This document shows positions 17,081-26,074 of a DNA stretch of 64,000 nt, piece after piece. The position numbers were made by a program, and so were the translations under genes. The notes below the pieces were generated by a model. That model worked only from the letters and a program-made list of their open reading frames with translations. It was not told where the DNA came from and did no database searches. The stretch lies in NCBI GenBank assembly GCA_006218035.1, contig VBWC01000015.1, positions 38,022-102,021 of the forward strand, written 5' to 3'. This DNA comes from Gammaproteobacteria bacterium. Its GTDB lineage: Bacteria; Pseudomonadota; Gammaproteobacteria; VBWC01. Within the stretch, counting starts at the first letter, position 1. The number at the start of each line of letters is the position of its first letter.

Positions 17081-18823
17081 ATGACGTTCGCCCTGACTGG
17101 CATTGGCGTTTCGCGCGGTATTGTCGCCGGCAGTGCCTACGTACAGCGCGCCAGTCATCTTGAGGTGACCGAGTATTCGATCGTTGCGGAGCGCGTTGAA
17201 GACGAGGTTGCCCGGTTCGGGCAGGCGCTCGCCGCCGCGCGGCAACAGTTGCGGACGATCCGCAGCCGTATACCGGCATCCACGCCGGCCGATATCGCGG
17301 CGTTCATCGATACCCATCTGCTTATGCTGGACGACGGCGCGCTGTCGCGGGCGCCGGTCGACATTATCCGGCGCCGGCGGTGCAACGCGGAGTGGGCGCT
17401 CAAGCTGCAATGCGATGAACTGGTCAGCGTCTTCGACGAAATGGATGACGCCTACCTCAGCACCCGCAAGGACGATGTCAACCACGTCGTCAACCGCGTG
17501 CTCGCGATCCTGCTCAGGCAACCGGGCCGCTCCCCCGACCACGACGATGTCGAACTCGGCGGCTGTATCGTGATCGCCGACGACCTGACGCCGGCGGATA
17601 CGATCCTGATGAAGCATCAGGGTATCGCGGCGTTCGTTACCGAGCATGGCGGGGTGAATTCCCACTCGGCGATACTCGCGCGCAGCCTGGGTATTCCGGC
17701 CATCGTCGCGGCGCACCATGTGCGCCGCTACATCCGGCAGGGCGAGCTGGTGATCGTCGATGCCGAGCACGGCGTGATTCTGGCCGATGCCGACAGCCGC
17801 GTGCTCGAGCACGTCCGTGAGCGGCAACTGGCCGAGCAGCGGGCGCGCGCGAGTCTGGGCACGCTCAGGACGCAACCGACCGTGACCCGCGATGGCCACG
17901 AGATCCGCCTGATGGCGAACGTCGAGACGCCCGACGACGTGCGCGCGATGAAGCAGTATTCCGCTGACGGTATTGGCCTGTACCGCACCGAGCTGCTGTA
18001 CATGAATCGCGGTGACCTGCCGACCGAAGAAGAGCAGTATCGCGCCTACCTGGAAGTGGTGCAGGCGCTCGACGGCGCGCCGCTGACGATCCGCACCGTC
18101 GATCTGGGCGCCGACAAACAGGTCGATGGCGGGCGCATCGGCGGTACGGTCGCGACCAATCCGGCGCTGGGACTGCGTGCGATCCGTTTGTGTCTGCGCG
18201 ACCCGAAACTATTTTTTCCGCAGCTCTACGCGATACTGCGTGTGTCGGTGCACGGGCCGGTGCGCATGATGTTGCCGATGCTGACCAGCATTCATGAGCT
18301 GTCCCAGGTCATGCGGATGATCGCCGAAGCGAGGCTGACGCTGGTCAGGCGCGGCGAGTCGTTTGACGCGGCGATGCCGGTCGGCGGCATGATCGAGGTG
18401 CCCGCGGCCGCTTTGGCGGCGGACCTATTCGCGGACCAACTCGATTTCCTGTCACTGGGCACCAACGACCTGATCCAGTACACCCTCGCGGTGGATCGTC
18501 TCGAGGAGGACGTGAGCTATCTGTACGACCCGTTACACCCGGCGGTGTTGCGGTTGATACAGATGACCATCGCCGCCGGCGAACGCAAGGGCATTCCGGT
18601 ATCGATGTGCGGCGAGATGGCCGGCGAGATGCACTTCATCCCGTTGCTGCTGGGACTGGGCCTGCGCGAGTTCAGCATGCATCCGTCGTTGATACTCGAA
18701 GCCAGACGCGTCATCCGCGACGCCGATGTTGGCCGCTTGTCCGCGGTGGCCGGCAAGATCGTCGCGAGCCGCAGTCACGACGAGATCGTCCGGTTGACGG
18801 AACAGCTGACCGGCCTGAGTTAG
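17081..18823 (+). CDS. ptsI: PTS enzyme I (phosphoenolpyruvate-protein phosphotransferase)
   Basis: Enzyme I takes phosphate from PEP and passes it to HPr. The 580-residue protein has the phosphohistidine motif TEHGGVNSHSAILAR (His near 195), GIGLYRTELLYM, the PEP-binding barrel with LGTNDLIQY, and VSMCGEMAGE near the C-terminus. There is no N-terminal GAF domain, so it resembles PtsI more than PtsP. Together with HPr, EIIA-Man, PtsN and HprK it forms a phosphorelay without a permease in this locus. Confidence 0.95.
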   Translation: MTFALTGIGVSRGIVAGSAYVQRASHLEVTEYSIVAERVEDEVARFGQALAAARQQLRTIRSRIPASTPADIAAFIDTHLLMLDDGALSRAPVDIIRRRRCNAEWALKLQCDELVSVFDEMDDAYLSTRKDDVNHVVNRVLAILLRQPGRSPDHDDVELGGCIVIADDLTPADTILMKHQGIAAFVTEHGGVNSHSAILARSLGIPAIVAAHHVRRYIRQGELVIVDAEHGVILADADSRVLEHVRERQLAEQRARASLGTLRTQPTVTRDGHEIRLMANVETPDDVRAMKQYSADGIGLYRTELLYMNRGDLPTEEEQYRAYLEVVQALDGAPLTIRTVDLGADKQVDGGRIGGTVATNPALGLRAIRLCLRDPKLFFPQLYAILRVSVHGPVRMMLPMLTSIHELSQVMRMIAEARLTLVRRGESFDAAMPVGGMIEVPAAALAADLFADQLDFLSLGTNDLIQYTLAVDRLEEDVSYLYDPLHPAVLRLIQMTIAAGERKGIPVSMCGEMAGEMHFIPLLLGLGLREFSMHPSLILEARRVIRDADVGRLSAVAGKIVASRSHDEIVRLTEQLTGLS

Positions 18824-18925
18824 CCGGCGTCTGCCCGGCGCGCGAGCGCATTCTGTTTTTTAGACGGCGGGCGTTTTAAATCGCATCACCGTTCCATATA
18901 CTGCTGCCAGACAAACCCACCCCGG

Positions 18926-20293
18926 ATGACCGCGATGGCCGCGACCGACGAATCGGAGAAAAACCAGGATCGGCTCGGCAGCTGTATCGCCGCGCTGCAC
19001 GACGGCGCGCTGGAATCCGTGCGCACCATGCTCGAACAGATGCATCCGGCGGAGATCGCGCAACTGCTCGAATCGCTGTCGCATGACGAGCGGCAGGTCG
19101 TTTGGGAGATGGTCGATCCGGAGGTCGAGGGTGACGTGCTGGCGCACGTCAATGACGATGTGCGCGCCAGTCTTATCCGCGGCATGGAGATCGCCGAGCT
19201 GGTCGCTGCCGCCGGCGCGCTGGATACCGATGATCTCGCCGACCTTCTGTCCGATCTGCCCGACGCCGCGATCAACGAGGTGTTGCTGTCGCTGGATGCG
19301 CAGGACCGGCAGCGGCTGGAGGCGGTGCTCTCCTATCCGGAGGACACGGCCGGCGGCCTGATGAACGTCGACACCATCACGGTGCGTCCCAACGTGACGC
19401 TGGATGTCGTGTTGCGCTATCTGCGCTGGCGCGGCGAACTGCCGGACGCGACCGACCAGCTGATCGTCGTGGATCGCGATGACCACTACCTCGGCCTGCT
19501 GCCGATCACCACGCTGCTGACGAAGCCGCCGACGTTGTCGGTGACCGAGGCGATGATCAGCGATGAGCCGGCAATCGACGCGAACAAACCGGCCAGCGAG
19601 GTGGCCAAGCTGTTCGAGCAGCGCGATCTGGTGTCCGCGCCGGTCGTCAACGATGCCGGCAAGCTGGTCGGGCGTATCACGATCGACGACGTCGTCGACG
19701 TCATCCGTGACAGCGCCGACCATTCGTTGCTCGGTCTGGCGGGTCTCGACGAACACGACGACATGTTCGCGCCGGTGATGGTGACGTCGCGTAACCGCGC
19801 CGGATGGCTGGGCATTAACCTGCTGACGGCGTTGCTCGCTTCGTGGGTCATCGGTCTGTTTGCAACGACACTCGACAAGATCGTGGTGCTGGCGGTATTG
19901 ATGCCGATAGTGGCGAGCATGGGCGGTGTTGCGGGCAGTCAGACACTCACCATCGTCATCCGCGGTATCGCGCTGGGCCGGGTCGGCAGCGCCAACGCGC
20001 GGCGGCTGATGGCCAAGGAGATCGCGGTAGGCCTGCTCAATGGCGTGTTGTGGGCGCTCGTTGTCGCCGGCGTGACCATCTTCTGGTTCAGGGATTATCA
20101 GATCGGCGCAATCCTCGGTGTCGCGATCGTCATCAACCTGGTGTTCGCCGCGTTTGCCGGCGCGGTGATTCCGCTACTGCTGCGCCGGTTCGGCGCCGAC
20201 CCGGCGCTGGGCGGCAGCGTGATCTTGACGACCATCACCGATGTGGTCGGCTTCATGGCCTTTCTCGGGCTGGCGACGCTGTTTTTGCTGTAG
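18926..20293 (+). CDS. mgtE: Magnesium transporter MgtE
   Basis: MgtE is a Mg2+-gated inner-membrane channel. The 455-residue protein shows the cytoplasmic N domain (LEQMHPAEIAQLLESL), two CBS domains (about 140-260, YPEDTAGGLMN, RLVGRITIDDVVDVI-like text) and a C-terminal block of about five membrane helices with P-V-ASMGGVAGSQT and a final TTITDVVGF segment. It is preceded by a 100-bp gap. Confidence 0.95.
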   Translation: MTAMAATDESEKNQDRLGSCIAALHDGALESVRTMLEQMHPAEIAQLLESLSHDERQVVWEMVDPEVEGDVLAHVNDDVRASLIRGMEIAELVAAAGALDTDDLADLLSDLPDAAINEVLLSLDAQDRQRLEAVLSYPEDTAGGLMNVDTITVRPNVTLDVVLRYLRWRGELPDATDQLIVVDRDDHYLGLLPITTLLTKPPTLSVTEAMISDEPAIDANKPASEVAKLFEQRDLVSAPVVNDAGKLVGRITIDDVVDVIRDSADHSLLGLAGLDEHDDMFAPVMVTSRNRAGWLGINLLTALLASWVIGLFATTLDKIVVLAVLMPIVASMGGVAGSQTLTIVIRGIALGRVGSANARRLMAKEIAVGLLNGVLWALVVAGVTIFWFRDYQIGAILGVAIVINLVFAAFAGAVIPLLLRRFGADPALGGSVILTTITDVVGFMAFLGLATLFLL

Positions 20294-20305
20294 GATAGCC
20301 ACGCG

Positions 20306-20827
20306 ATGGCGCATTTCATAATCCGGACCGGTGTGGTGTTGGGCGTGTTGCTGCTGGCGTCGTGCAGCCGCTCGCATGACGTCACGGTGCTGCTGGAGTC
20401 CGGTCAATGCGGCCGGCAACTGACGTCCGCGGCGCTCGACTGGCTGACAACGCCGGCGCAGCTCGAACGTCTGATCCAGTACATCAACAAACACAAGGCC
20501 GGCGGCGCCATGCTGATCGGCGGGCCGTTCGACAGTTCGCCCGAAGTGCTGCCGGTGGTCGATTTCGGGCGGTCCGGCGTGCTGCTGGTGGAGATGGGAC
20601 GGCGGCCAACGGGCGGATACCGTCTCGGGTTGGTCGAGAATTCGCTTGCAGTGCGCGACGGCATTGCCCAGCTGTCGGTCGACTGGCAGGAACCCGGCGA
20701 CGACGACGTGGTGACACAGGTCGTGACCAGCCCCTGTCTGTTGCTCGCGTTACCGCATGCCGGTTATCACGAGATCGTCGTCGTCGATCAGCACGAACAG
20801 CCGCGCGCGCGCCTGCCGTTGCGCTAG
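20306..20827 (+). CDS. Putative lipoprotein with PrcB C-terminal-like domain
   Basis: The 173-residue protein begins with a lipoprotein signal (LLLASC, lipid-modified Cys near 19). The second half, GRRPTGGYRLGL through TSPCLLLALP, resembles the PrcB_C domain found in secreted and lipid-anchored proteins of unclear function. It follows mgtE by 12 bp and may be cotranscribed. Its TAG stop lies at the edge of the interspersed repeat at 20825. Confidence 0.65.
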   Translation: MAHFIIRTGVVLGVLLLASCSRSHDVTVLLESGQCGRQLTSAALDWLTTPAQLERLIQYINKHKAGGAMLIGGPFDSSPEVLPVVDFGRSGVLLVEMGRRPTGGYRLGLVENSLAVRDGIAQLSVDWQEPGDDDVVTQVVTSPCLLLALPHAGYHEIVVVDQHEQPRARLPLR

Positions 20828-20881
20828 CAGGATGTTGAAAAAGTCCATCCATGGCCTTTTTCAACGCGCAAAGCAAAAAAC
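20825..20881. repeat. Second (partial) copy of the MITE-like element's left end
   Basis: The 57 bp from tagcaggatgttgaaaaag through ctttttcaacgcgcaaagc match 2200-2255 with only a few substitutions. The inner gttgaaaaag/ctttttcaac hairpin is kept and the right end of the long copy is absent. The repeat's first three bases coincide with the stop codon of the preceding gene. The remaining 220 bp before the ABC operon show no gene. Confidence 0.75.
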
Positions 20882-21102
20882 GGTCCGGTGCGACCAGCGT
20901 CGACGAACCCCTGCCGCTCGGCTCGCCGGCCGGGGGCGTCAGTCCCGGGCGCATGAACTATTCCATATAGCGGCGGTCTTTGATAGGTCGCGCAGTGTGC
21001 GGGAGGCCAGGATCACTGCCGTTGTTCCGGCCAGCAGTCCGGGGGTGCGGGAATGACGCTGGCAAACAGAAACAGGTTGAATTCCGTCAACGAGTCTGAA
21101 TA

Positions 21103-22062
21103 ATGGCCGCCATGAACGGGGATACACTGGTCAAGGTCGAGCACCTGTCGCGCTATTACGGCGACACGCGCGCCGTGCATGACGTGAGTTTCAGCGTCAG
21201 CCGCGGCGAAGTGCTCGGTTTTCTCGGGCCGAACGGCGCGGGCAAGTCGACCACGATGCAGATCATCAGCGGCAACCTGGCGCCGAGTGCCGGGCAGGTC
21301 TGGATCGACGGCCACGACATACTGGACGAGCCGAAGATCGCCAAGGCCAAGCTCGGGTTTCTGCCGGAACAACCGCCGTTGTACCGCGACTTTACCGTCG
21401 ACGAATATCTGGATTATTGCGCGCGGATCAACCGTATCCCCGCCGCCCGGCGCCGCCCGGCGCTAAACACCGCCAAGGAGCGTTGCGGCCTGACCGACGT
21501 CGGCCGCCGTCTGATCGGCAATCTCTCCAAGGGCTACCAGCAGCGCGTCGGTATCGCGCAGGCGATCATCCATTCACCGCCGGTGGTGATACTCGACGAG
21601 CCGACGGTCGGCCTCGATCCGATCCAGATCCGCGAGATCCGCGCGCTGATACGTGAACTGGGCGGCGATCACAGTGTGATCCTGTCGACGCACATCCTGC
21701 CGGAAGTGCAGGCGATCTGCGATCGCGTGCAGATCATCAGCAAGGGCGAGCTGGTATTGAACGATACCATTGAAGGGTTGCTGTTGCGCATGCAGGCGTC
21801 GAGTCTGCTGGCGGGTATGCGCGTCATGCCCGGCGAGGCCGAGCTGCTGGCGATTGCCGGTGTGCGCGCCGTCGAAATGCTGGATGCCAACCGCGTCCGG
21901 CTGCATTACCTGCCGGAGCAGAATCCCGCCGAACAGCTGGTCGAGAAAGCGGTGCAGCACGGCTGGGGCTTGTTCGAACTGACGCCGGAGCGCATCTCGC
22001 TTGAGCAGATATTCGTCGACATCACCTGCGACGAACCGCATGTCGCGGAGGCCGCTGCATGA
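21103..22062 (+). CDS. ABC-2 type transporter ATPase (GldA-like)
   Basis: This 319-residue ATPase has Walker A GPNGAGKSTT, Q-loop LPEQPPLYRDFTV, signature LSKGYQQRVGIAQA, Walker B VVILDEPTVGLDP and the switch histidine in LSTHILPE. A C-terminal extension (about 220-319) is typical of GldA/YadG-type exporters. It overlaps the permease gene by 4 bp. In Bacteroidetes GldAFG supports gliding; in proteobacteria homologous operons have no settled substrate. Confidence 0.92.
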   Translation: MAAMNGDTLVKVEHLSRYYGDTRAVHDVSFSVSRGEVLGFLGPNGAGKSTTMQIISGNLAPSAGQVWIDGHDILDEPKIAKAKLGFLPEQPPLYRDFTVDEYLDYCARINRIPAARRRPALNTAKERCGLTDVGRRLIGNLSKGYQQRVGIAQAIIHSPPVVILDEPTVGLDPIQIREIRALIRELGGDHSVILSTHILPEVQAICDRVQIISKGELVLNDTIEGLLLRMQASSLLAGMRVMPGEAELLAIAGVRAVEMLDANRVRLHYLPEQNPAEQLVEKAVQHGWGLFELTPERISLEQIFVDITCDEPHVAEAAA

Positions 22063-22814
22063 TTTTCACGATCGCCGGCCGCGAAATGCGCAGTCTGTTC
22101 CTGTCGCCGCTGGCGTGGTCGGTGCTCGCCGTGGTGCAGTTTATTCTCGCCTATATGTTCCTCAGCCAGATAGAGGTGTTTTTGTCGGTGCAGGCGCGGC
22201 TGGTCAGTGTGCCGGGCGCGCCGGGGCTGACGGAAATCGTCGTCGTGCCGCTGCTGGCCAATGCGGCAATCGTGTTGTTACTCGTCGTACCGCTGTTGAC
22301 GATGCGTCTGATCAGCGAGGAGCGGCGTAGTCAGACATTGAGCCTGCTGTTCAGCGCGCCGGTGTCGATGACCGAGATCGTGGTCGGCAAGTATTGCGGG
22401 GTCATGGGGTTTCTGCTGATCATGCTCGGCATGATCGCGCTGATGCCGTTGTCGTTGCAGAGCGGCGGCAATCTCGATTTCTCGCTGTGCGCCGCCGGGC
22501 TGCTCGGTTTGCTGCTGTTGCTCGGCAGTTTTGCCGCGGCCGGCTTATATGTTTCAACGCTGACGGTGCAGCCGGTGGTGGCCGCGGTCGCGACCTTCGG
22601 CCTGCTGTTGCTGTTGTGGATCCTGGACTGGAGCGGATCGGCCGCTGACAGCCGGCTGAGCGGGCTGTTCCCGTATCTGTCCGTGCTGCGGCATTACGAG
22701 TCGCTGTTGAAGGGCGTATTCGATACCAGCGACGTGGTGTATTACCTGTTGTTCATCGGTCTGTTCCTGATACTCAGCATCCGGCGTCTCGATGCGGACC
22801 GGTTGCAGCATTGA
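22059..22814 (+). CDS. ABC-2 type transporter permease (GldF-like)
   Basis: The 251-residue protein has about six membrane helices and the ABC-2 permease feature of a cytoplasmic loop ISEERRSQTLSLLFSAPVSMTEIVVGKY that contacts the ATPase. Its start overlaps the ATPase gene (atga), and the Gld-like and DUF4340 genes follow in the same direction, so it is the membrane core of a four-gene operon. Confidence 0.9.
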   Translation: MIFTIAGREMRSLFLSPLAWSVLAVVQFILAYMFLSQIEVFLSVQARLVSVPGAPGLTEIVVVPLLANAAIVLLLVVPLLTMRLISEERRSQTLSLLFSAPVSMTEIVVGKYCGVMGFLLIMLGMIALMPLSLQSGGNLDFSLCAAGLLGLLLLLGSFAAAGLYVSTLTVQPVVAAVATFGLLLLLWILDWSGSAADSRLSGLFPYLSVLRHYESLLKGVFDTSDVVYYLLFIGLFLILSIRRLDADRLQH

Positions 22815-22846
22815 TGCGCCATTCATTGATCCACTGGAAGTGACGC

Positions 22847-24253
22847 ATGGAAGTAACGCGTAAATCACGCCGTAGAATACGTCTGCAGAACGCGCTGTTC
22901 ATTCTGTTGCTGCTGGCGGTGGCCGGGGTGCTGGCGTGGCTGAGCACGGTTTACCATTATCAGGCGGACTGGACTGCGGCCAGCCGCAATACGCTGTCCG
23001 ACAGCAGCCGTTTGTTGCTCGATAAGATCGACGGCCCGGTGACGCTGACGGCGTTCGTCCGCGAGACACCGGCGCTGCGCAAAGGCATCCGCGAGCTGGT
23101 CGCGAAGTATCAACGCTACAAGCGGGACATTGTGCTGAACTTCGTTAATCCCGATATCGAGCCGCAGCGCGTGCGCGAACAGGGCGTGACGATGGAGGGC
23201 GAGGTCCTCGTCGCGTACCGCGAACGTACCGAGAAACTGACCGAACTCGCGGAGGAGACCTTCACCAATGCGCTACAACGCCTGTCGCGCGGCGGCGAGC
23301 GCTGGGTGGTTGCGCTGACCGGCCACGGCGAACGCGATTTGCTCGGCCAGGCGAACCACGATCTGGGCGTCTGGGGTCAGGAACTCAAGGCCAAGGGCAT
23401 CAATATCAAGGGCCTGAATCTGGCCGAGAACCCGCAGATACCCGCTAACACGACGGTGCTGGTCATCGCCGATCCGCAGATCAAGTTATTCCCCGGCGAG
23501 GTCGAGGTGGTGGCGGATTACCTGCGCCGCGGCGGCAATCTGCTGTGGCTCGCCGAGCCGGGTGCCGGCGGTGGTCTTGATGCGGTGGCGGCGTATCTCG
23601 GCCTGCGCTTTTATCCGGGCACGGTGGTTGATCCGACCGGCAGGCTGTTCGGCATCGACGACCCGACGTTCAGCGTGATCTCCCGGTATCCGGACCATCC
23701 GGTGACGCGGGATTTCAATGTCATTACGCTGTTCCCCGGCAGCGCCGGCATCGAGACGCTCGCGAGCACTACATGGAATGCGCAGCCCTTGCTGCGTACC
23801 GCCGACAACACCTGGGTGGAGTCCGGGCCGGTCGCCGGAACAGTCCGTTTCGACGAGGGTGCCGATACCCGCGGACCGGTGACGATCGGCGTCGCCTTGA
23901 CGCGTCGCGATAGCTCCGCCGGTGATTCCGACAAGGCGAACGATGATGCCGGGGCGAGCGCCGAACAGCCGGAAAAATTACGGAACCAGCGCGTCGTCGT
24001 GATCGGCGACGGCGACTTTCTCGCCAACACGCACCTGGGTAACGGCGGCAATCTCGATTTCGGCATGAAGCTCGTCAACTGGCTGACCAGTGACGACTCG
24101 TTTATTGCCATTCCGGCGCGGACCGCGGAAGATCTGACGCTGGACCTGTCTGATACGGCGAGACTGGTGATCGGCGGCGGTTTTCTGCTGGTATTGCCGG
24201 TCGCATTACTCGGCAGCGGGCTGCTGATCTGGTGGCGGCGGCGCAAGCGTTAG
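22847..24253 (+). CDS. GldG-like ABC transporter auxiliary protein
   Basis: The 468-residue protein has an N-terminal membrane helix (about 13-33), a large periplasmic region with the GldG-like core (RNTLSDSSRLLLDKIDGPVTL, VALTGHGERDLLG, LVIADPQIKLFPGEVEVVADYL, GGNLLWLAEPG) and a C-terminal membrane helix ending in RRRKR. This is the family fused or paired with GldF in exporters. No catalytic motif is seen. Position in the operon supports a structural role in the transporter. Confidence 0.87.
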   Translation: MEVTRKSRRRIRLQNALFILLLLAVAGVLAWLSTVYHYQADWTAASRNTLSDSSRLLLDKIDGPVTLTAFVRETPALRKGIRELVAKYQRYKRDIVLNFVNPDIEPQRVREQGVTMEGEVLVAYRERTEKLTELAEETFTNALQRLSRGGERWVVALTGHGERDLLGQANHDLGVWGQELKAKGINIKGLNLAENPQIPANTTVLVIADPQIKLFPGEVEVVADYLRRGGNLLWLAEPGAGGGLDAVAAYLGLRFYPGTVVDPTGRLFGIDDPTFSVISRYPDHPVTRDFNVITLFPGSAGIETLASTTWNAQPLLRTADNTWVESGPVAGTVRFDEGADTRGPVTIGVALTRRDSSAGDSDKANDDAGASAEQPEKLRNQRVVVIGDGDFLANTHLGNGGNLDFGMKLVNWLTSDDSFIAIPARTAEDLTLDLSDTARLVIGGGFLLVLPVALLGSGLLIWWRRRKR

Positions 24254-24280
24254 CGCGATTTTCCTTCAGGTGACCGGCAG

Positions 24281-25141
24281 ATGAACCAGCGCACACTACT
24301 GAATCTCGGCCTGTTGGTGTTGCTGGCCGGACTGGCCCTGATTGCCTGGTACCGGCCGGGGCAGCCGCCGCCCACGGTAGCGGCGAAGCTGAATCTGTTT
24401 GACGCGAATGCGATCGCGCGCATCGACGTTTTGCGCGCCGGCAAGGACACGGTGTCGCTGGTCAAGTCCGGCGATGAGTGGCGCATGAGCGCGCCGCTGC
24501 AGACGCCGGCGGACCGGTTTCTTGTCGATACCCTGCTCGGTATGACGAAGGCAACGAGTTACGCGCAGTTTGACGCCGGCAGTGTCCAGCGGGGCGACTT
24601 CCGGCTGGACGCGCCGCCTCTGACGGTGCGTTTCGATGATGTCGAGATCGCGTTCGGTGATACGGAACCGCTCAGCGGGCACCGCTACGTTATGGCCGGC
24701 ACGACCATTTATCTGGTCGACGATGCCGTATTCCACCGCATGACCGGCGGCGCGGATACCTTTGTTTCGCGGCTGTTGTTGCCGCCCGACAGCCGGATCG
24801 AATCGCTCGCGTTGCCGGGTCACGCCGTTGCGCGCGGCGCCGACGGTGGCTGGGTAGTGACGCCGGAGCAGCCCGGTATTTCGTCGGACGATGTTGTGGC
24901 GCTGGTCGATGAATGGAGTCACGCACAGGCGATCCGCATCAGTCTTGCCGACAGTGTAGCGACTGACCGGTCGGTGACCGTGCAGTTGAAGGGCGAGACG
25001 TCGCCGTGGCGCTTCGGCCTGCTGCGGCATGAATCCGAGTGGCTGCTGGTGCGGCCCGATCTGGGAATACAGTATCACTTCACCGAGAATCAATACGCGC
25101 GTCTGACGACGCTGACCAGCGGCCCACCCCATGGCGAATAG
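24281..25141 (+). CDS. DUF4340 domain protein of the Gld-like operon
   Basis: The 286-residue protein has one N-terminal membrane helix (about 5-22) and a periplasmic beta-rich DUF4340 region (ARIDVLRAGKDTVSLVKSGDEWRMSAPLQ through ADRFLVDTLLG). Proteins of this type regularly end GldAFG-like operons in proteobacteria and their function is unknown. Residue patterns suggest a repeated fold but no active site. Confidence 0.82.
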   Translation: MNQRTLLNLGLLVLLAGLALIAWYRPGQPPPTVAAKLNLFDANAIARIDVLRAGKDTVSLVKSGDEWRMSAPLQTPADRFLVDTLLGMTKATSYAQFDAGSVQRGDFRLDAPPLTVRFDDVEIAFGDTEPLSGHRYVMAGTTIYLVDDAVFHRMTGGADTFVSRLLLPPDSRIESLALPGHAVARGADGGWVVTPEQPGISSDDVVALVDEWSHAQAIRISLADSVATDRSVTVQLKGETSPWRFGLLRHESEWLLVRPDLGIQYHFTENQYARLTTLTSGPPHGE

Positions 25142-25194
25142 CCCGGTCGGCGAGGCTGTCGGCGTGACGCCGCGCGGACATCGCCCGGTTTGCC

Positions 25195-26010
25195 ATGCCC
25201 GAACTGCCCGAGGTTGAGACGACCTGCCGCGGCATCGCGCCGCATATCTCCGGCCGGCAGATTGTGCAGGTGATCGTCCGCGAAAAGCGCCTGCGTTACC
25301 CGGTGGCGTCGCGCCTCGCGGGCGATCTTGCCGGTCAGACGGTGCACGCCGTCACGCGTCGCGGCAAGTACCTGCTGTTGGGGTGCGACACGGGTACGAT
25401 CATCATCCATCTCGGCATGTCGGGCAGCCTGTTTGTCGGTAACGCGACCGACCGTCCGCAGAAACACGATCACCTCGACATCCTGTTTGGCAACGGCCGC
25501 TGCCTGCGGTTACGCGATCCACGCCGGTTCGGCGCCGTGCTATGGACGACGCGCGATCCGGAGCGCCACAAGCTGTTGCAACATCTTGGCGTCGAGCCGT
25601 TGTCATCCGGTCTGGACGGTGATTATCTTTTTCAGCGGTCGCGTGACCGGCGCGTTGCGATCAAGCAGTTCATCATGGACAGCCGGATCGTTGTCGGTGT
25701 CGGTAATATCTATGCGAGTGAGGCGCTGTTTATCGCCGGGATTCATCCGTCGCGCGCCGCCGGACGGATTGCGCTTGCCCGTTACCAGCAACTCGCGGCG
25801 GCGATCAAGCAGGTGTTGGGCGACGCGATCGACGCCGGCGGCACGACGCTGCGTGATTTTCTCAACGCCGAAGGTCGTCCCGGTTACTTCCAGCAACGGT
25901 TGCGCGTTTACCAGCGCGCCGGTATGCCGTGCGATCGCTGCGGCAGTGTGCTCAGGCAGGTGAGGACGGGGCAGCGCTCAACCTATTACTGTTGTCAGTG
26001 CCAGGTTTGA
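25195..26010 (+). CDS. mutM: Formamidopyrimidine-DNA glycosylase (Fpg/MutM)
   Basis: MutM excises 8-oxoguanine and formamidopyrimidines and cuts the abasic site. The 271-residue protein begins MPELPEVETTCRGI, keeping the catalytic Pro and Glu, has the lysine in RRGKYLLL, the helix-two-turn-helix GVGNIYASEALF, and a C-terminal zinc finger with four cysteines (CDRC and CCQC). The length is standard. Confidence 0.97.
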   Translation: MPELPEVETTCRGIAPHISGRQIVQVIVREKRLRYPVASRLAGDLAGQTVHAVTRRGKYLLLGCDTGTIIIHLGMSGSLFVGNATDRPQKHDHLDILFGNGRCLRLRDPRRFGAVLWTTRDPERHKLLQHLGVEPLSSGLDGDYLFQRSRDRRVAIKQFIMDSRIVVGVGNIYASEALFIAGIHPSRAAGRIALARYQQLAAAIKQVLGDAIDAGGTTLRDFLNAEGRPGYFQQRLRVYQRAGMPCDRCGSVLRQVRTGQRSTYYCCQCQV

Positions 26011-26074
26011 CGCTGCCCCATCCTCGCCTGCCTGATGAATACGATGTGGTGTTTGCTGCGGCGCGCCCGCGGCA

